Assembly (NCBI RefSeq): GCF_000176515.1
Contig: NZ_ADAQ01000013.1
Span: forward strand, 1,017,361 to 1,081,360
Length of the DNA stretch: 64,000 nt
Source of the DNA: Grimontia hollisae CIP 101886
GTDB taxonomy: Bacteria > Pseudomonadota > Gammaproteobacteria > Enterobacterales > Vibrionaceae
Reading direction: 5' to 3'
Part shown: positions 28,240-38,180 of the stretch, in pieces
Position numbering within the stretch: position 1 is the first letter of the stretch
Layout of the letters: each line of letters begins with the position of its first letter
The notes under the pieces: model-generated
The model's input: only the letters and a program-made list of their open reading frames with translations
What the model was told of the DNA's origin: nothing
Databases searched by the model: none
Made by a program: the position numbers and the translations under genes

Positions 28240-29697
28240 ATGCAGCTTTTCAAAAAAGCCACAATCAGCCTTCTTATTGCGTCGCTTACCCTGACTTCAC
28301 CGGTGATGGCGACGTCGTACACCGATCTGCCTGATATCGGCACCGCAGCGGCAGGTACCCTGACTGTAGAGAAGGAAATAGAGTACGGCGATGCATATAT
28401 GCGCACGCTCCGAGGCAACCTGCCTATTGTGAATGACCCGCTGCTGGTGGAATATATTTCCGCGCTCGGTGCATCACTGGTGGCCAACGCCAATGATGTG
28501 AAAACGCCTTTTGATTTTTTTCTGATACAGGACCGTGACATCAACGCCTTCGCATTCTTTGGTGGTCACGTTGCCCTACATACAGGGCTGTTTCTCCATG
28601 CACAGAGCGAAAGTGAACTGGCTTCCGTTGTTGCCCACGAAATCGCCCACCTGACCCAACGCCACTTAGCGCGGGCTATGGAAGAGCGGGCAAAACAGAC
28701 GCCGTTGACCATGGCAGCCCTTGTCGGATCCCTGATGCTGGCAGTTGCGGCTCCCCAAGCCGGCATTGCTGCCGCACAAGCGACCGCGGCGGCCTCTATC
28801 CAGGGACAAATCAACTATACCCGCAGTAACGAGAAAGAAGCAGACCGCATTGGTCTGGAAACCCTGTCGCGCTCAGGGTTTGATGTTAATGCCATGCCAA
28901 CGTTTTTTACCCGCATGGCTGATCAGTACCGCTTTGCATCCAAACCACCACAGTTTTTATTGACGCACCCCTTGCCGGACTCGCGCATTACTGATTCACG
29001 ATCACGCGCTCAACAATACCCAAAACGTACGGTCCCCTTATCGCCGGAATACCATCTGGCCAGGGCCCGGGTCATCGCCCGTTTTGCCGGTATTGACCAT
29101 GCTGCTGCACATGATTGGTTTGACCGCCAATTGAAAAAAGCCTCTCCGGCGCGGGCACAGTCGCTAAACTATGGCAAAGCTCTGGTCTACATCGGCACCC
29201 GCGAATTCGACAAAGCCAGCAAGCTGCTGGCGCCACTTTATAAAGCGCAGCCCAATAACCGCTTTTACCTCGATGCGATGACAGATCTCGATGTCGCGCA
29301 AAAGCGCTACGACTCAGCACTTAAACGCTTGGACAAAGCACTGGAAAGCCAGCCTAACAATGCCGTTTTACTGTTAAACCGTGACTATGTGTTGGTTGAA
29401 GCAGGCCGGTATAATGCGGCGATAAAAGGGCTGGTGAAATTCACCCACGCTCACCCAAATGACACTAACGGCTGGTCATTGCTGCGCAAAGCGTATGACA
29501 GTGAGGGGATCCGACACGGTGCGCTTGCCGCACAAGGCGAACTGTATGCGCTTAAAGGGCGATGGCACAAAGCGATTAGCAACTATACACAAGCCAGTCA
29601 GCTTGCAGAACTTGGCAGCCTTGATCAGGCCCGCTACGATGCACGTATTGACCAACTCAGGGTGCAGGAAGCGCGTGGCGCTGAGCTGAAACTCTGA
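28240..29697 (+). CDS. bepA: Periplasmic metalloprotease/chaperone BepA
   Basis: BepA (YfgC) is a periplasmic M48 zinc protease with TPR repeats that maintains LptD and BAM substrates. The ATG at 28240 gives a 485-residue precursor with a signal peptide (cleaved after PVMA). The zinc motif is HEIAH in VVAHEIAHLTQRHL, and the third ligand is Glu in NEKEADRIGLE. TPR-type repeats span about residues 295-475. A GTG at 28216 is also in frame but has no better SD. It is followed by yfgD, as in E. coli. Confidence 0.93.
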   Translation: MQLFKKATISLLIASLTLTSPVMATSYTDLPDIGTAAAGTLTVEKEIEYGDAYMRTLRGNLPIVNDPLLVEYISALGASLVANANDVKTPFDFFLIQDRDINAFAFFGGHVALHTGLFLHAQSESELASVVAHEIAHLTQRHLARAMEERAKQTPLTMAALVGSLMLAVAAPQAGIAAAQATAAASIQGQINYTRSNEKEADRIGLETLSRSGFDVNAMPTFFTRMADQYRFASKPPQFLLTHPLPDSRITDSRSRAQQYPKRTVPLSPEYHLARARVIARFAGIDHAAAHDWFDRQLKKASPARAQSLNYGKALVYIGTREFDKASKLLAPLYKAQPNNRFYLDAMTDLDVAQKRYDSALKRLDKALESQPNNAVLLLNRDYVLVEAGRYNAAIKGLVKFTHAHPNDTNGWSLLRKAYDSEGIRHGALAAQGELYALKGRWHKAISNYTQASQLAELGSLDQARYDARIDQLRVQEARGAELKL

Positions 29698-29733
29698 GTC
29701 AGGCATTTAATAACAAAAACTAAAGGAGCTTTC

Positions 29734-30659
<926 letters not shown>

Positions 30660-30675
30660 TAAAAGGAGTTATCCG

Positions 30676-31089
30676 TTGTTTTCTTCGAGTTCAACACTCA
30701 GGCCGCTGGCTCTTGGTGCTTATCTGGCGCTGATCGGCTGGGTGGCATTATGGCATGGCGTGATTTCGCCCCATCCCCATGTCAATCCTATCGGTATTAC
30801 GATAGCCTGGCTGGCACCGCTATTGTTCCCCTTAAAAGGTATCGTGACAGGAAAAGCCTATACTCATGCATGGGCGAACTTTATCCTGATGTTTTATTTC
30901 CTTCACGCCCTTACTATCCTTTGGGTGGATGAAGGCGAGCGCTGGCTGGCAACCATCGAATTGATACTGACTTCATTCTCTTTTGTCTGCAATGTGTATT
31001 TTGCCAAACGTAAGGGGCAAGAGCAGGGGTTGGGATTGAAAAAGCTCTCAGAGGTCGAGAAAGAAGAAAAAGCACGTTTCGGGCAGTAA
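30676..31089 (+). CDS. DUF2069 membrane protein
   Basis: The product of about 137 residues has three to four hydrophobic segments (about residues 8-25, 37-55, 66-82 and 92-110) with a charged C-terminus, matching the DUF2069 family. I choose the TTG at 30676 because AAGGAG lies about eight bases upstream and the next upstream in-frame starts lie inside wrbA. Its function is unknown. It follows wrbA by 16 bases, so it is part of the bepA-arsC-wrbA operon. Confidence 0.75.
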   Translation: MFSSSSTLRPLALGAYLALIGWVALWHGVISPHPHVNPIGITIAWLAPLLFPLKGIVTGKAYTHAWANFILMFYFLHALTILWVDEGERWLATIELILTSFSFVCNVYFAKRKGQEQGLGLKKLSEVEKEEKARFGQ

Positions 31090-31115
31090 CCCGGATTGCG
31101 GCAAGGAATAAATTC

Positions 31116-31142
31116 AAAAAGCAGGTGACCCCACCTGCTTTT
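31116..31142. terminator. Bidirectional terminator
   Basis: Stem AAAAAGCAGGTG/CACCTGCTTTT lies between the convergent DUF2069 and DUF2066 genes. Confidence 0.9.
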
Positions 31143-31177
31143 CTAGTTTTACTTTTTTGATTCTCTTTGGGATACCG

Positions 31178-32287
31178 CTATCCGACCCACTCGTATTGGA
31201 TAGCGGTTTCAACCGGTACTGCCTCTGAAGCGGGCTCAACCGGGACAATCACCCCATCTGCGTTTTCTGTTATCTCAGGCATATTGTCAACCACCGATGC
31301 CGGCGCAACTTCAACGCGGCGCAAACGGCGATCAACCATCATCTCGTTATGGAAAATATCTTCAGACGCCAGCAAACTGATGCGGAAAACCACTGCGCCA
31401 TCCGTGATTGATTCCAGACGTAACGTCGCTAACGAGTTCATCGCTTTCAGGATCCGCTCAATCACAAAGAAATCTTCAGCATCATCCAGACCCGAGATTT
31501 TCAGTAACTTGGTACCGCTGTCCGCCGCCCCCAGGTTTACAGCCAAACGCTCCGCATAGAAATCAGCAATATCGTCAATCATGGCCGCAAATGCCTGCTC
31601 CGGAGAACCAGAAGCCCGACCTTCTATCGGCGCATCTTTACCAATGCCTGCAGCATTAGGGAATAACTGCCAGTTGATGCGGTTGTTGTGTACCTTCACG
31701 ACTGCGACGCCTGCTGGGTTGTAACGGGCACTTGCTTCGGCAATAGGGCCGGTGAAACCACCCCAGAGATCGGGAATCGACACCGCAACAACATCATCAA
31801 AGTCCCCCACGGGGATCAGCACTGGCAAACCACGGCGCTCACCTTCTGATTTCAGTGTATTAACCAATGGCGAGGCTGATTGCTCCCAAACCACGTTGCG
31901 TTGGGATCCATTGTCTTCCACCAGCCAGAAAAGCACTTCCGGACGTGGCGTTCCCCAGTAGGTTGCCTGCGCCTGTGTCAGCAAGGTACGGACTTTTCGA
32001 TCATCAAAAGCAAGTAACAGCGCGCGCTGACCGTCTATATCACCATAGCCAAGCTGGGTGATGTATTGATTTACCGTTGGCAACGCCTTCTGGATTACTG
32101 GGTTATTATCCACATCAGACTGGCCGGAGGCACGGATAAGTACATCAACAAACGCCGTCTCTTTCGCCGCCTGTTCCGTTGCTGTATCACTGTCATTCAA
32201 TACCACTTCTGCACGGAACAATGAAGCGGCCACAGCACTGGTTTGCCCCAATGCGAGCGTCAAAACGAAAATGAAAGTTCGTAACAT
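31178..32287 (-). CDS. DUF2066 family exported protein
   Basis: The ATG at 32287 gives 369 residues with a signal peptide (about 1-20, cleavage after AVAA). The body carries the DUF2066 domain (LIRASGQSDV...GQRALLLAFDD). A Pro/Glu/Val-rich C-terminal tail follows. Its function is unknown; the family is common in Vibrionaceae. An in-frame start at 32395 would add 36 residues that are unlikely. It is divergent from uraA. Confidence 0.82.
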   Translation of the reverse strand: MLRTFIFVLTLALGQTSAVAASLFRAEVVLNDSDTATEQAAKETAFVDVLIRASGQSDVDNNPVIQKALPTVNQYITQLGYGDIDGQRALLLAFDDRKVRTLLTQAQATYWGTPRPEVLFWLVEDNGSQRNVVWEQSASPLVNTLKSEGERRGLPVLIPVGDFDDVVAVSIPDLWGGFTGPIAEASARYNPAGVAVVKVHNNRINWQLFPNAAGIGKDAPIEGRASGSPEQAFAAMIDDIADFYAERLAVNLGAADSGTKLLKISGLDDAEDFFVIERILKAMNSLATLRLESITDGAVVFRISLLASEDIFHNEMMVDRRLRRVEVAPASVVDNMPEITENADGVIVPVEPASEAVPVETAIQYEWVG

Positions 32288-32553
32288 AACTTTGCCAGAT
32301 AACTCGATGTTTAAACGTTGATCATAAAGTGAAGCCCTACAGTCAGCAATGGCTAAACACTGAAATTGCGTCATCTCCCCAAAAGGCTGAGCCACTCCCC
32401 CATCTCTTTTGTGCTTGTGACTGCGTCGCTACTATTTTGACAAAAAGTGGGAGGTTCTGTGTTTCTCGTCGACTGTATATAACAACTTACTGCAATGCCC
32501 TTGAAAACCATGATAGTATCCCGCGATTTTTTTAAACTTCAGGAAGGTGCGTC

Positions 32554-33795
32554 ATGATGCAAGTTTTACAAGGGGCACAAATGCTATTTGTTGCCTTTGG
32601 CGCGTTAGTGCTGGTTCCATTGCTTACGGGACTTGATCCTAACGTTGCGCTCTTCGGTGCCGGTATTGGCACCCTTCTCTTCCAATTGATTACCAAACGC
32701 TCTGTCCCCATTTTCCTCGCATCCTCTTTTGCCTTTATTGCCCCTATCATGTACGGCGTCCAAAGCTGGGGTATTCCAGCCACCATGGGCGGACTCATGG
32801 CAGCCGGTGCGGTGTATGTTCTGATGGGCAGCATCATTAAAGTACGTGGTGTTGGTTTCATCCATAAGCTACTGCCGCCGGTCGTGGTTGGCCCGGTGAT
32901 TATGGTGATTGGTCTGGGTCTGGCACCGGCAGCCGTCAACATGGCAGTGGGTAAATCCGGCGACGGTGCCATCCAGTTGATTGACGGCTCCGCAGCGCTC
33001 TGGATTTCGGCAATATCACTGATCACTACCATTGCGGTGTCGGTGTTCGCCAAAGGTTTCTTTAAACTGGTACCGATTCTGGCGGGTATCGTTTCAGGGT
33101 ATGTGGTGGCACTCTTCTTCGGCGTGGTGGACTTTTCGCCAGTACAGAATGCGGCCTGGCTTTCCATGCCAAACTTCACGGTACCGGAGTTCAACATCAA
33201 CGCTATCCTGTTCATGATCCCGGTCGCGATTGCTCCGGCAGTAGAGCACGTGGGTGACATGCTGGCGATTTCCCATGTTACTAACAAAGACTACCTGAAA
33301 AAGCCCGGGCTTCACCGTACCATGACTGGCGACGGCGTAGCCACCATGGCAGCCTCTCTGTTTGGCGCACCGCCAAACACCACCTATAGTGAAGTCACCG
33401 GCGCCGTGATGCTGACTCGCGCATTTAACCCAGCCATCATGACCTGGGCGGCAGTGACAGCCATTGTTCTAGCCTTTGTTGGCAAACTGGGGGCGGTTTT
33501 ACAAACCATTCCTGTCCCTGTAATGGGCGGCATTATGATCCTGCTGTTTGGTTCTATCGCCACGGTCGGCCTTAACACACTGATCAAAAACCAAGTTGAC
33601 CTTCACAAAGCGCGTAACCTGGCGATTGTAGCGGTAACACTGGTGTTCGGTATTGGCGGTATGGCATTTGGTATCGGCGAGTTCAGCCTGCAAGGCATCA
33701 GCCTGTGCGGTATCGTGGCGATTGTACTGAACCTTATCCTGCCGCACGACTTAGGCGAAACCCATGTTGTCGACAACGCACAGATAGAAGATTAA
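32554..33795 (+). CDS. uraA: Uracil permease (NCS2/UraA)
   Basis: This is a uracil:proton symporter of the NCS2 family. The 413 residues carry about 12-14 membrane segments, with the substrate-site region AVEHVGDMLAI (Glu around residue 230) and the QTIPVPVMGGIMILLFG segment in place. AGGAAGG precedes the ATG. It is convergent with upp, which supplies the salvage enzyme; E. coli has the two genes in one operon instead. Confidence 0.94.
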   Translation: MMQVLQGAQMLFVAFGALVLVPLLTGLDPNVALFGAGIGTLLFQLITKRSVPIFLASSFAFIAPIMYGVQSWGIPATMGGLMAAGAVYVLMGSIIKVRGVGFIHKLLPPVVVGPVIMVIGLGLAPAAVNMAVGKSGDGAIQLIDGSAALWISAISLITTIAVSVFAKGFFKLVPILAGIVSGYVVALFFGVVDFSPVQNAAWLSMPNFTVPEFNINAILFMIPVAIAPAVEHVGDMLAISHVTNKDYLKKPGLHRTMTGDGVATMAASLFGAPPNTTYSEVTGAVMLTRAFNPAIMTWAAVTAIVLAFVGKLGAVLQTIPVPVMGGIMILLFGSIATVGLNTLIKNQVDLHKARNLAIVAVTLVFGIGGMAFGIGEFSLQGISLCGIVAIVLNLILPHDLGETHVVDNAQIED

Positions 33796-33812
33796 CGCAT
33801 TACGCGGAGACG

Positions 33813-33840
33813 AAAAAAGGCTTCCGGTTGGAAGCCTTTT
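33813..33840. terminator. Bidirectional terminator between uraA and upp
   Basis: Stem AAAAAAGGCTTC/GAAGCCTTTT, with A and T runs. Confidence 0.9.
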
Positions 33841-33857
33841 CCATATTGTTAACTCGG

Positions 33858-34484
33858 TTATTTGGTACCGAAGATCTTGTCGCCTGCATCGCCCAGCCCC
33901 GGAACGATGTAACCTTTGTCATTCAGTTTTTTATCGATAGCAGCGGTATACAGCTCAACATCCGGATGTGCTTTTTCCAGTGCTTCAATACCTTCTGGCG
34001 CTGCGACCAGTACCAGCACCTTAATGTGCTCACACCCATGCTCTTTCAGCAGATCAATTGTTGCAATCATTGATCCACCGGTTGCCAGCATTGGGTCAAC
34101 AACCAGCGCCATACGCTCATTGATATTACTGGCAAGTTTGTGGAAGTAAGGTACTGGCTCCAGCGTTTCCTCGTCACGGTAGATTCCCACCACGCTGATT
34201 CGCGCACTTGGGATGTGCTCCAACACACCATCCATCATACCAAGACCCGCTCGCAGAATTGGCACAACGGTGACTTTTTTGCCCTTGATACGATCAATTT
34301 CTACCGGACCGTTCCAGCCTTCAATGGTCACTTTTTCCGTTTCAAAATCAGAGGTCGCTTCATAGGTCAGAAGACTGCCTACTTCTGTCGCCAACTCCCG
34401 GAAACGCTTGGTACTGATGTCACCTTCGCGCATAAGGCCGATTTTGTGCTTTACCAGCGGGTGTTTAACTTCGACGACTTTCAT
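33858..34484 (-). CDS. upp: Uracil phosphoribosyltransferase
   Basis: Upp makes UMP from uracil and PRPP in the cytosol. The 208-residue product has the PRPP loop [14 protein letters not shown] (about 128-141), the RAGLGMMDG loop and the uracil-binding [16 protein letters not shown] end. CAGGAG precedes the ATG. It is divergent from purM and convergent with uraA. Confidence 0.96.
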   Translation of the reverse strand: MKVVEVKHPLVKHKIGLMREGDISTKRFRELATEVGSLLTYEATSDFETEKVTIEGWNGPVEIDRIKGKKVTVVPILRAGLGMMDGVLEHIPSARISVVGIYRDEETLEPVPYFHKLASNINERMALVVDPMLATGGSMIATIDLLKEHGCEHIKVLVLVAAPEGIEALEKAHPDVELYTAAIDKKLNDKGYIVPGLGDAGDKIFGTK

Positions 34485-34597
34485 GACAGACTCCTGAAAA
34501 AAAACAAATTCATGGGATTATACACAAGAAAACCCAATCGAATAGCTACAGACAGCGGGTTGTTTCTTTTTCATTCAAAGTCGCCACTTTGAACCTA

Positions 34598-34613
34598 ACG
34601 CAAACGTTTTCCT
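34598..34613. promoter_or_regulatory. PurR box upstream of purM
   Basis: ACGCAAACGTTTTCCT matches the PurR consensus ACGCAAACGTTTNCGT at 15 of 16 positions. It lies about 63 bases upstream of the purM start. A TAAAAT hexamer at 34631 would place the box over the -35 region, a normal repressor position. Confidence 0.87.
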
Positions 34614-34675
34614 TTTTGAAATACCACTGTTAAAATGGCGCCGCTTTTTAGTCCACAACTCGGTAAGGATCCCCC

Positions 34676-35719
34676 GTGAGCGATAATAAGTCTTCTCTAA
34701 GTTACAAAGATGCAGGTGTAGATATCGATGCAGGTAACGCCCTAGTCGACAGAATCAAAGGTGTTGTTAAGCGCACCCGTCGTCCTGAAGTGATGGGAGG
34801 TATCGGTGGTTTCGGTGCACTTTGTGAACTGCCTTCAAAATACAAACAGCCGGTACTGGTTTCAGGTACTGACGGTGTAGGCACCAAACTTCGCCTGGCG
34901 ATGGATCTGAAAAAACATGACACCATTGGTATCGACCTCGTCGCCATGTGTGTCAACGACCTGATTGTCCAGGGCGCTGAGCCCCTCTTCTTCCTCGACT
35001 ACTATGCAACGGGCAAACTGGATGTTGATACTGCCGCAAACGTGGTGACCGGCATCGGTGAAGGGTGTTTGCAAGCAGGTTGTGCACTGATCGGCGGTGA
35101 AACAGCTGAAATGCCGGGTATGTACCACGGAGAAGATTACGACGTGGCAGGCTTCTGCGTAGGTGTGGTGGAAAAAGAAGACATTATTGATGGCTCAAAA
35201 GTCTCACAGGGCGATGCCATCATTGCCGTGGCGTCTTCCGGGCCTCACTCAAACGGTTACAGTTTGATCCGTAAAATCATCGAAGTATCCGGTGCGGATG
35301 TCAATACAGAGCTTGAAGGCAAAACTCTGGCTGACCACCTGCTGGAACCCACCCGTATTTATGTGAAACCAGTACTCAAGATGTTGGAAAGCTGTGAGGT
35401 TCACGCTATTTCCCACATCACCGGTGGCGGTTTCTGGGAAAACATCCCGCGCGTTCTCCCTGACGGCACCAAAGCTGTGATCGACGGTAACAGCTGGGAA
35501 TGGCCCGCTATCTTCAACTGGTTACAAGAGAACGGTAACGTGACCGAGCACGAAATGTACCGTACCTTCAACTGTGGTGTTGGCCTTGTCATTGCGTTAC
35601 CGGCAGAGCAAGCGCAAAAAGCGATTGATATCCTAAATCAGGAAGGTGAAAACGCCTGGCTGTTGGGTTCTATAGAAAAAGCTGTAACCGGTGAAGCACA
35701 GGTTGAGATCAAGGGGTAA
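34676..35719 (+). CDS. purM: AIR synthetase (phosphoribosylformylglycinamidine cyclo-ligase)
   Basis: PurM closes the imidazole ring to make AIR in purine synthesis. The product of 347 residues starts at a GTG at 34676 ([21 protein letters not shown], the usual N-terminus). ATP-binding and substrate motifs are visible, including [24 protein letters not shown] and [14 protein letters not shown]. It is followed by purN after two bases and preceded by a PurR box. Confidence 0.96.
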   Translation: MSDNKSSLSYKDAGVDIDAGNALVDRIKGVVKRTRRPEVMGGIGGFGALCELPSKYKQPVLVSGTDGVGTKLRLAMDLKKHDTIGIDLVAMCVNDLIVQGAEPLFFLDYYATGKLDVDTAANVVTGIGEGCLQAGCALIGGETAEMPGMYHGEDYDVAGFCVGVVEKEDIIDGSKVSQGDAIIAVASSGPHSNGYSLIRKIIEVSGADVNTELEGKTLADHLLEPTRIYVKPVLKMLESCEVHAISHITGGGFWENIPRVLPDGTKAVIDGNSWEWPAIFNWLQENGNVTEHEMYRTFNCGVGLVIALPAEQAQKAIDILNQEGENAWLLGSIEKAVTGEAQVEIKG

Positions 35720-35721
35720 CC

Positions 35722-36357
35722 ATGAAAAAGCTGGTTGTTCTGGTTTCTGGTAACGGCTCCAACCTGCAGGCGATTATCGACCGTTGTCATGGACAAAATG
35801 GCGTTGAAATTGCCGCTGTGATTGCCAACAAGGAAGATGCCTACGGCCTGATCCGGGCAGAAAAAGCGGGCATTGATGCCTTGGTCGTGACCAGCAAAGG
35901 AATGCCAGACCGAAACCAATACGACAGTCAGCTGATGGTGGCTATTGATAAATACGCGCCAGACCTGATTGTGCTGGCAGGTTTCATGCGGATTCTAACA
36001 CCAGCATTTGTCCGTCATTATCAAGGAAAAATGCTGAACATCCACCCTTCGCTATTGCCAAAATACACCGGCCTCAATACCCATCAGCGTGCTATTGATG
36101 CCGGAGATAAGGAACACGGAACGTCAGTGCATTTCGTTACTGAGGAGCTAGATGGCGGCCCAGTTATCCTTCAGGCCAGGGTACCCATTTTTGATGATGA
36201 TGACTCTGAAAGTGTGTCTGCCCGCGTTCAGGAGCAGGAGCACCGAATCTATCCACTGGTGGTTAACTGGTTCTGTCAGGGTAGGCTCAAGATGGCTGAT
36301 GGGCAAGCTATTCTGGATGGTGAAACCTTAGGCCCGTCAGGCTACGCAGCCGATTAA
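35722..36357 (+). CDS. purN: GAR formyltransferase
   Basis: PurN formylates GAR with 10-formyl-THF in purine synthesis. The 211-residue product has the phosphate loop VSGNGSNLQAII, the catalytic motif region NIHPSLLPKYTGLNTH and HFVTEELDGGP. It is coupled to purM with a two-base gap, and a terminator follows. Confidence 0.96.
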   Translation: MKKLVVLVSGNGSNLQAIIDRCHGQNGVEIAAVIANKEDAYGLIRAEKAGIDALVVTSKGMPDRNQYDSQLMVAIDKYAPDLIVLAGFMRILTPAFVRHYQGKMLNIHPSLLPKYTGLNTHQRAIDAGDKEHGTSVHFVTEELDGGPVILQARVPIFDDDDSESVSARVQEQEHRIYPLVVNWFCQGRLKMADGQAILDGETLGPSGYAAD

Positions 36358-36387
36358 CGCCTTTTTTCCGGATACAACACTGAATAC

Positions 36388-36420
36388 AAAAAACGCGCCT
36401 TTTGTGAAAGCGCGTTTTTT
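36388..36420. terminator. Bidirectional terminator after purN
   Basis: Stem AAAAAACGCGC/GCGCGTTTTTT lies between the convergent purN and amidotransferase genes. Confidence 0.9.
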
Positions 36421-36440
36421 ATTATCTGGAAGCGTGGGGA

Positions 36441-37262
36441 CTAAGCAGACCCACTGATCGTGTTTTCTGATTGCAACGCAATTTCAGCGCGGTTACAGGT
36501 AATCACCTCACCGAGGTGGAACACACAATATTCCCCTGGCTGCATTTTGTGCCAAGTTTCATTGTTGGTCAGAGGTTGGGTTGCAATCACTGTCACCACA
36601 TCATTGGGGGTGGTTTCTTCTTGGAAATCAACCGTCACTTCCTCATCAATCAGGCTTGCTTTTCCAAACGGCGCACGGCGGGTGATCCAGTGAAGGTTAT
36701 TGGTGCAATAAGACATCACATAATCGCCATCACTGAACAGCATGTTGAATACACCAAGCGCACGCAGCTTGTCACAACGGCTGGCGATAAAACGGAACAC
36801 GTCTGTCATGTCTTCCGGCTTGTCTGGATAGTGCTGCTCAATTTCATGCAACAGGTAGCAAAATGCCTTTTCACTGTCCGTCTCACCCACCGGCTTGAAA
36901 TGTCCCGTTGGCAGGTCTTCATACCCGGTCAATTGACCATTGTGGGCATAGGTCCAGTATCGCCCCCAAATCTCCCGGGTAAAGGGATGGGTATTTACCA
37001 GGCTGACTTCGCCACGATTGGCCTGTCGGATATGGCTGATTACGGCGCAGCTTTTTATCGGGTAACTCTGAACCAGCTCAGCAATTTTTGAATCACAACT
37101 TGGGTTAGGATCTTTAAAAGTCCGGTACCCTTTGCCCTCATAAAAGACAATCCCCCAACCGTCACGGTGGGGGCCTGTTTTTCCCCCACGCTGAATCAGA
37201 CCGGTGAAGCTAAAACAAATATCGGTGGGTACATTGGCACTCATGCCAAGCAGTTCACACAT
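36441..37262 (-). CDS. yafJ: Class II glutamine amidotransferase, YafJ-like
   Basis: This is an N-terminal-nucleophile glutamine amidotransferase of 273 residues. The catalytic Cys2 follows the initiator Met (MCELLGMSAN), and the glutaminase domain shows HRDGWGI, IRQANRG and YAHNGQL. The partner domain of a full amidotransferase is missing, as in YafJ, so the acceptor is unknown. It follows gmhA by nine bases, the gmhA-yafJ order of E. coli, so the two form an operon. Confidence 0.92.
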   Translation of the reverse strand: MCELLGMSANVPTDICFSFTGLIQRGGKTGPHRDGWGIVFYEGKGYRTFKDPNPSCDSKIAELVQSYPIKSCAVISHIRQANRGEVSLVNTHPFTREIWGRYWTYAHNGQLTGYEDLPTGHFKPVGETDSEKAFCYLLHEIEQHYPDKPEDMTDVFRFIASRCDKLRALGVFNMLFSDGDYVMSYCTNNLHWITRRAPFGKASLIDEEVTVDFQEETTPNDVVTVIATQPLTNNETWHKMQPGEYCVFHLGEVITCNRAEIALQSENTISGSA

Positions 37263-37271
37263 CCCTTTACG

Positions 37272-37856
37272 TTACCCTTGTTGTTCCATTTCTTTTTCAA
37301 CCAGCTGGATCAGGATGTGAATGATCTTGATGTGCACTTCCTGAATACGGTCGGCATAGCCAAAGTGTGGCACCCGAATTTCGATATCAGCCAAGCCCGC
37401 CATTTTACCGCCATCTTTACCGGTCAGCATGATGGTCTTCATGCCTTTTTCTTTCGCCGCATCAATCGCTTTTAATACGTTGCCTGAGTTGCCGGAAGTG
37501 GACAAGCCAAACAACACATCGCCTTTTGAGCCGACAGCCTGCACATAACGTGAGAACACGTATTCATAACCAAAATCATTCGACACACAAGAGAGGTGAC
37601 TAGGGTCTGAGATCGCAATTGCCGCGTAACCCGGACGGTTTTCACGATAACGGCCAGTCAGTTCTTCGGCAAAATGCATTGCATCACAGTGTGAACCACC
37701 ATTTCCGCATGACAGCACTTTACCACCGGCTTTAAACGAATCGGCCAACAGCTTCGCCGCCGCTTCAATATCAGCGATATTTTTGTCGTCACTTAGAAAG
37801 GCATTCAGCACCTGGGCCGCTTCGTTAAGCTCTGAGCGTATAAGATCTTGGTACAT
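37272..37856 (-). CDS. gmhA: Sedoheptulose-7-phosphate isomerase
   Basis: GmhA makes D-glycero-manno-heptose 7-phosphate for the LPS inner core. The ATG at 37856 gives 194 residues beginning [15 protein letters not shown], like E. coli GmhA; an in-frame start at 37898 adds 14 unlike residues. Motifs include [18 protein letters not shown] (SIS domain) and the zinc-site region in [13 protein letters not shown]. It is transcribed toward yafJ and is divergent from fadE. Confidence 0.95.
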   Translation of the reverse strand: MYQDLIRSELNEAAQVLNAFLSDDKNIADIEAAAKLLADSFKAGGKVLSCGNGGSHCDAMHFAEELTGRYRENRPGYAAIAISDPSHLSCVSNDFGYEYVFSRYVQAVGSKGDVLFGLSTSGNSGNVLKAIDAAKEKGMKTIMLTGKDGGKMAGLADIEIRVPHFGYADRIQEVHIKIIHILIQLVEKEMEQQG

Positions 37857-38180
37857 GGGCAATTCTCTATTTATGTTGATTGTTTCCCCACCGTACAACA
37901 GATACCAAAGGGGAAGATTAGGTTGCAGGGCAAGCGCCCAGAAAAATTAGATGCAGTGTACCTGTAAAAGAATAAGGCTGTCGATAATCCGCCTCACCTT
38001 ATGATTTTCCCAAAAAACAATTGCCTGAAAATCACACACTGTTTCTTTCTATGCACCGATTAATCGATGCGCACACTTTTATTGATTTTTCGTTTTACAT
38101 TTTTGCAAAAATCTGCTTACAATTAAGTGGTATGACCTCTTACCATTTAAAGTTGGGTTGAAGGAAAAGGAGATCCAAAA
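37857..38180. other. gmhA-fadE divergent intergenic region
   Basis: Some 324 bases hold both promoters. I see no gene. The right end carries a FadR-like box. The stretch is A/T-rich, with several T-runs and no terminator-like stem. Confidence 0.6.
38125..38141. promoter_or_regulatory. FadR-like box upstream of fadE
   Basis: AAGTGGTATGACCTCTT matches the FadR consensus (AACTGGTCNGACCWGTT) at 13 of 16 defined positions, including the central TGGT and GACC, and is roughly palindromic. It lies 40 bases upstream of the fadE start, a repressor position. Control by fatty acid availability is expected. Confidence 0.7.
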
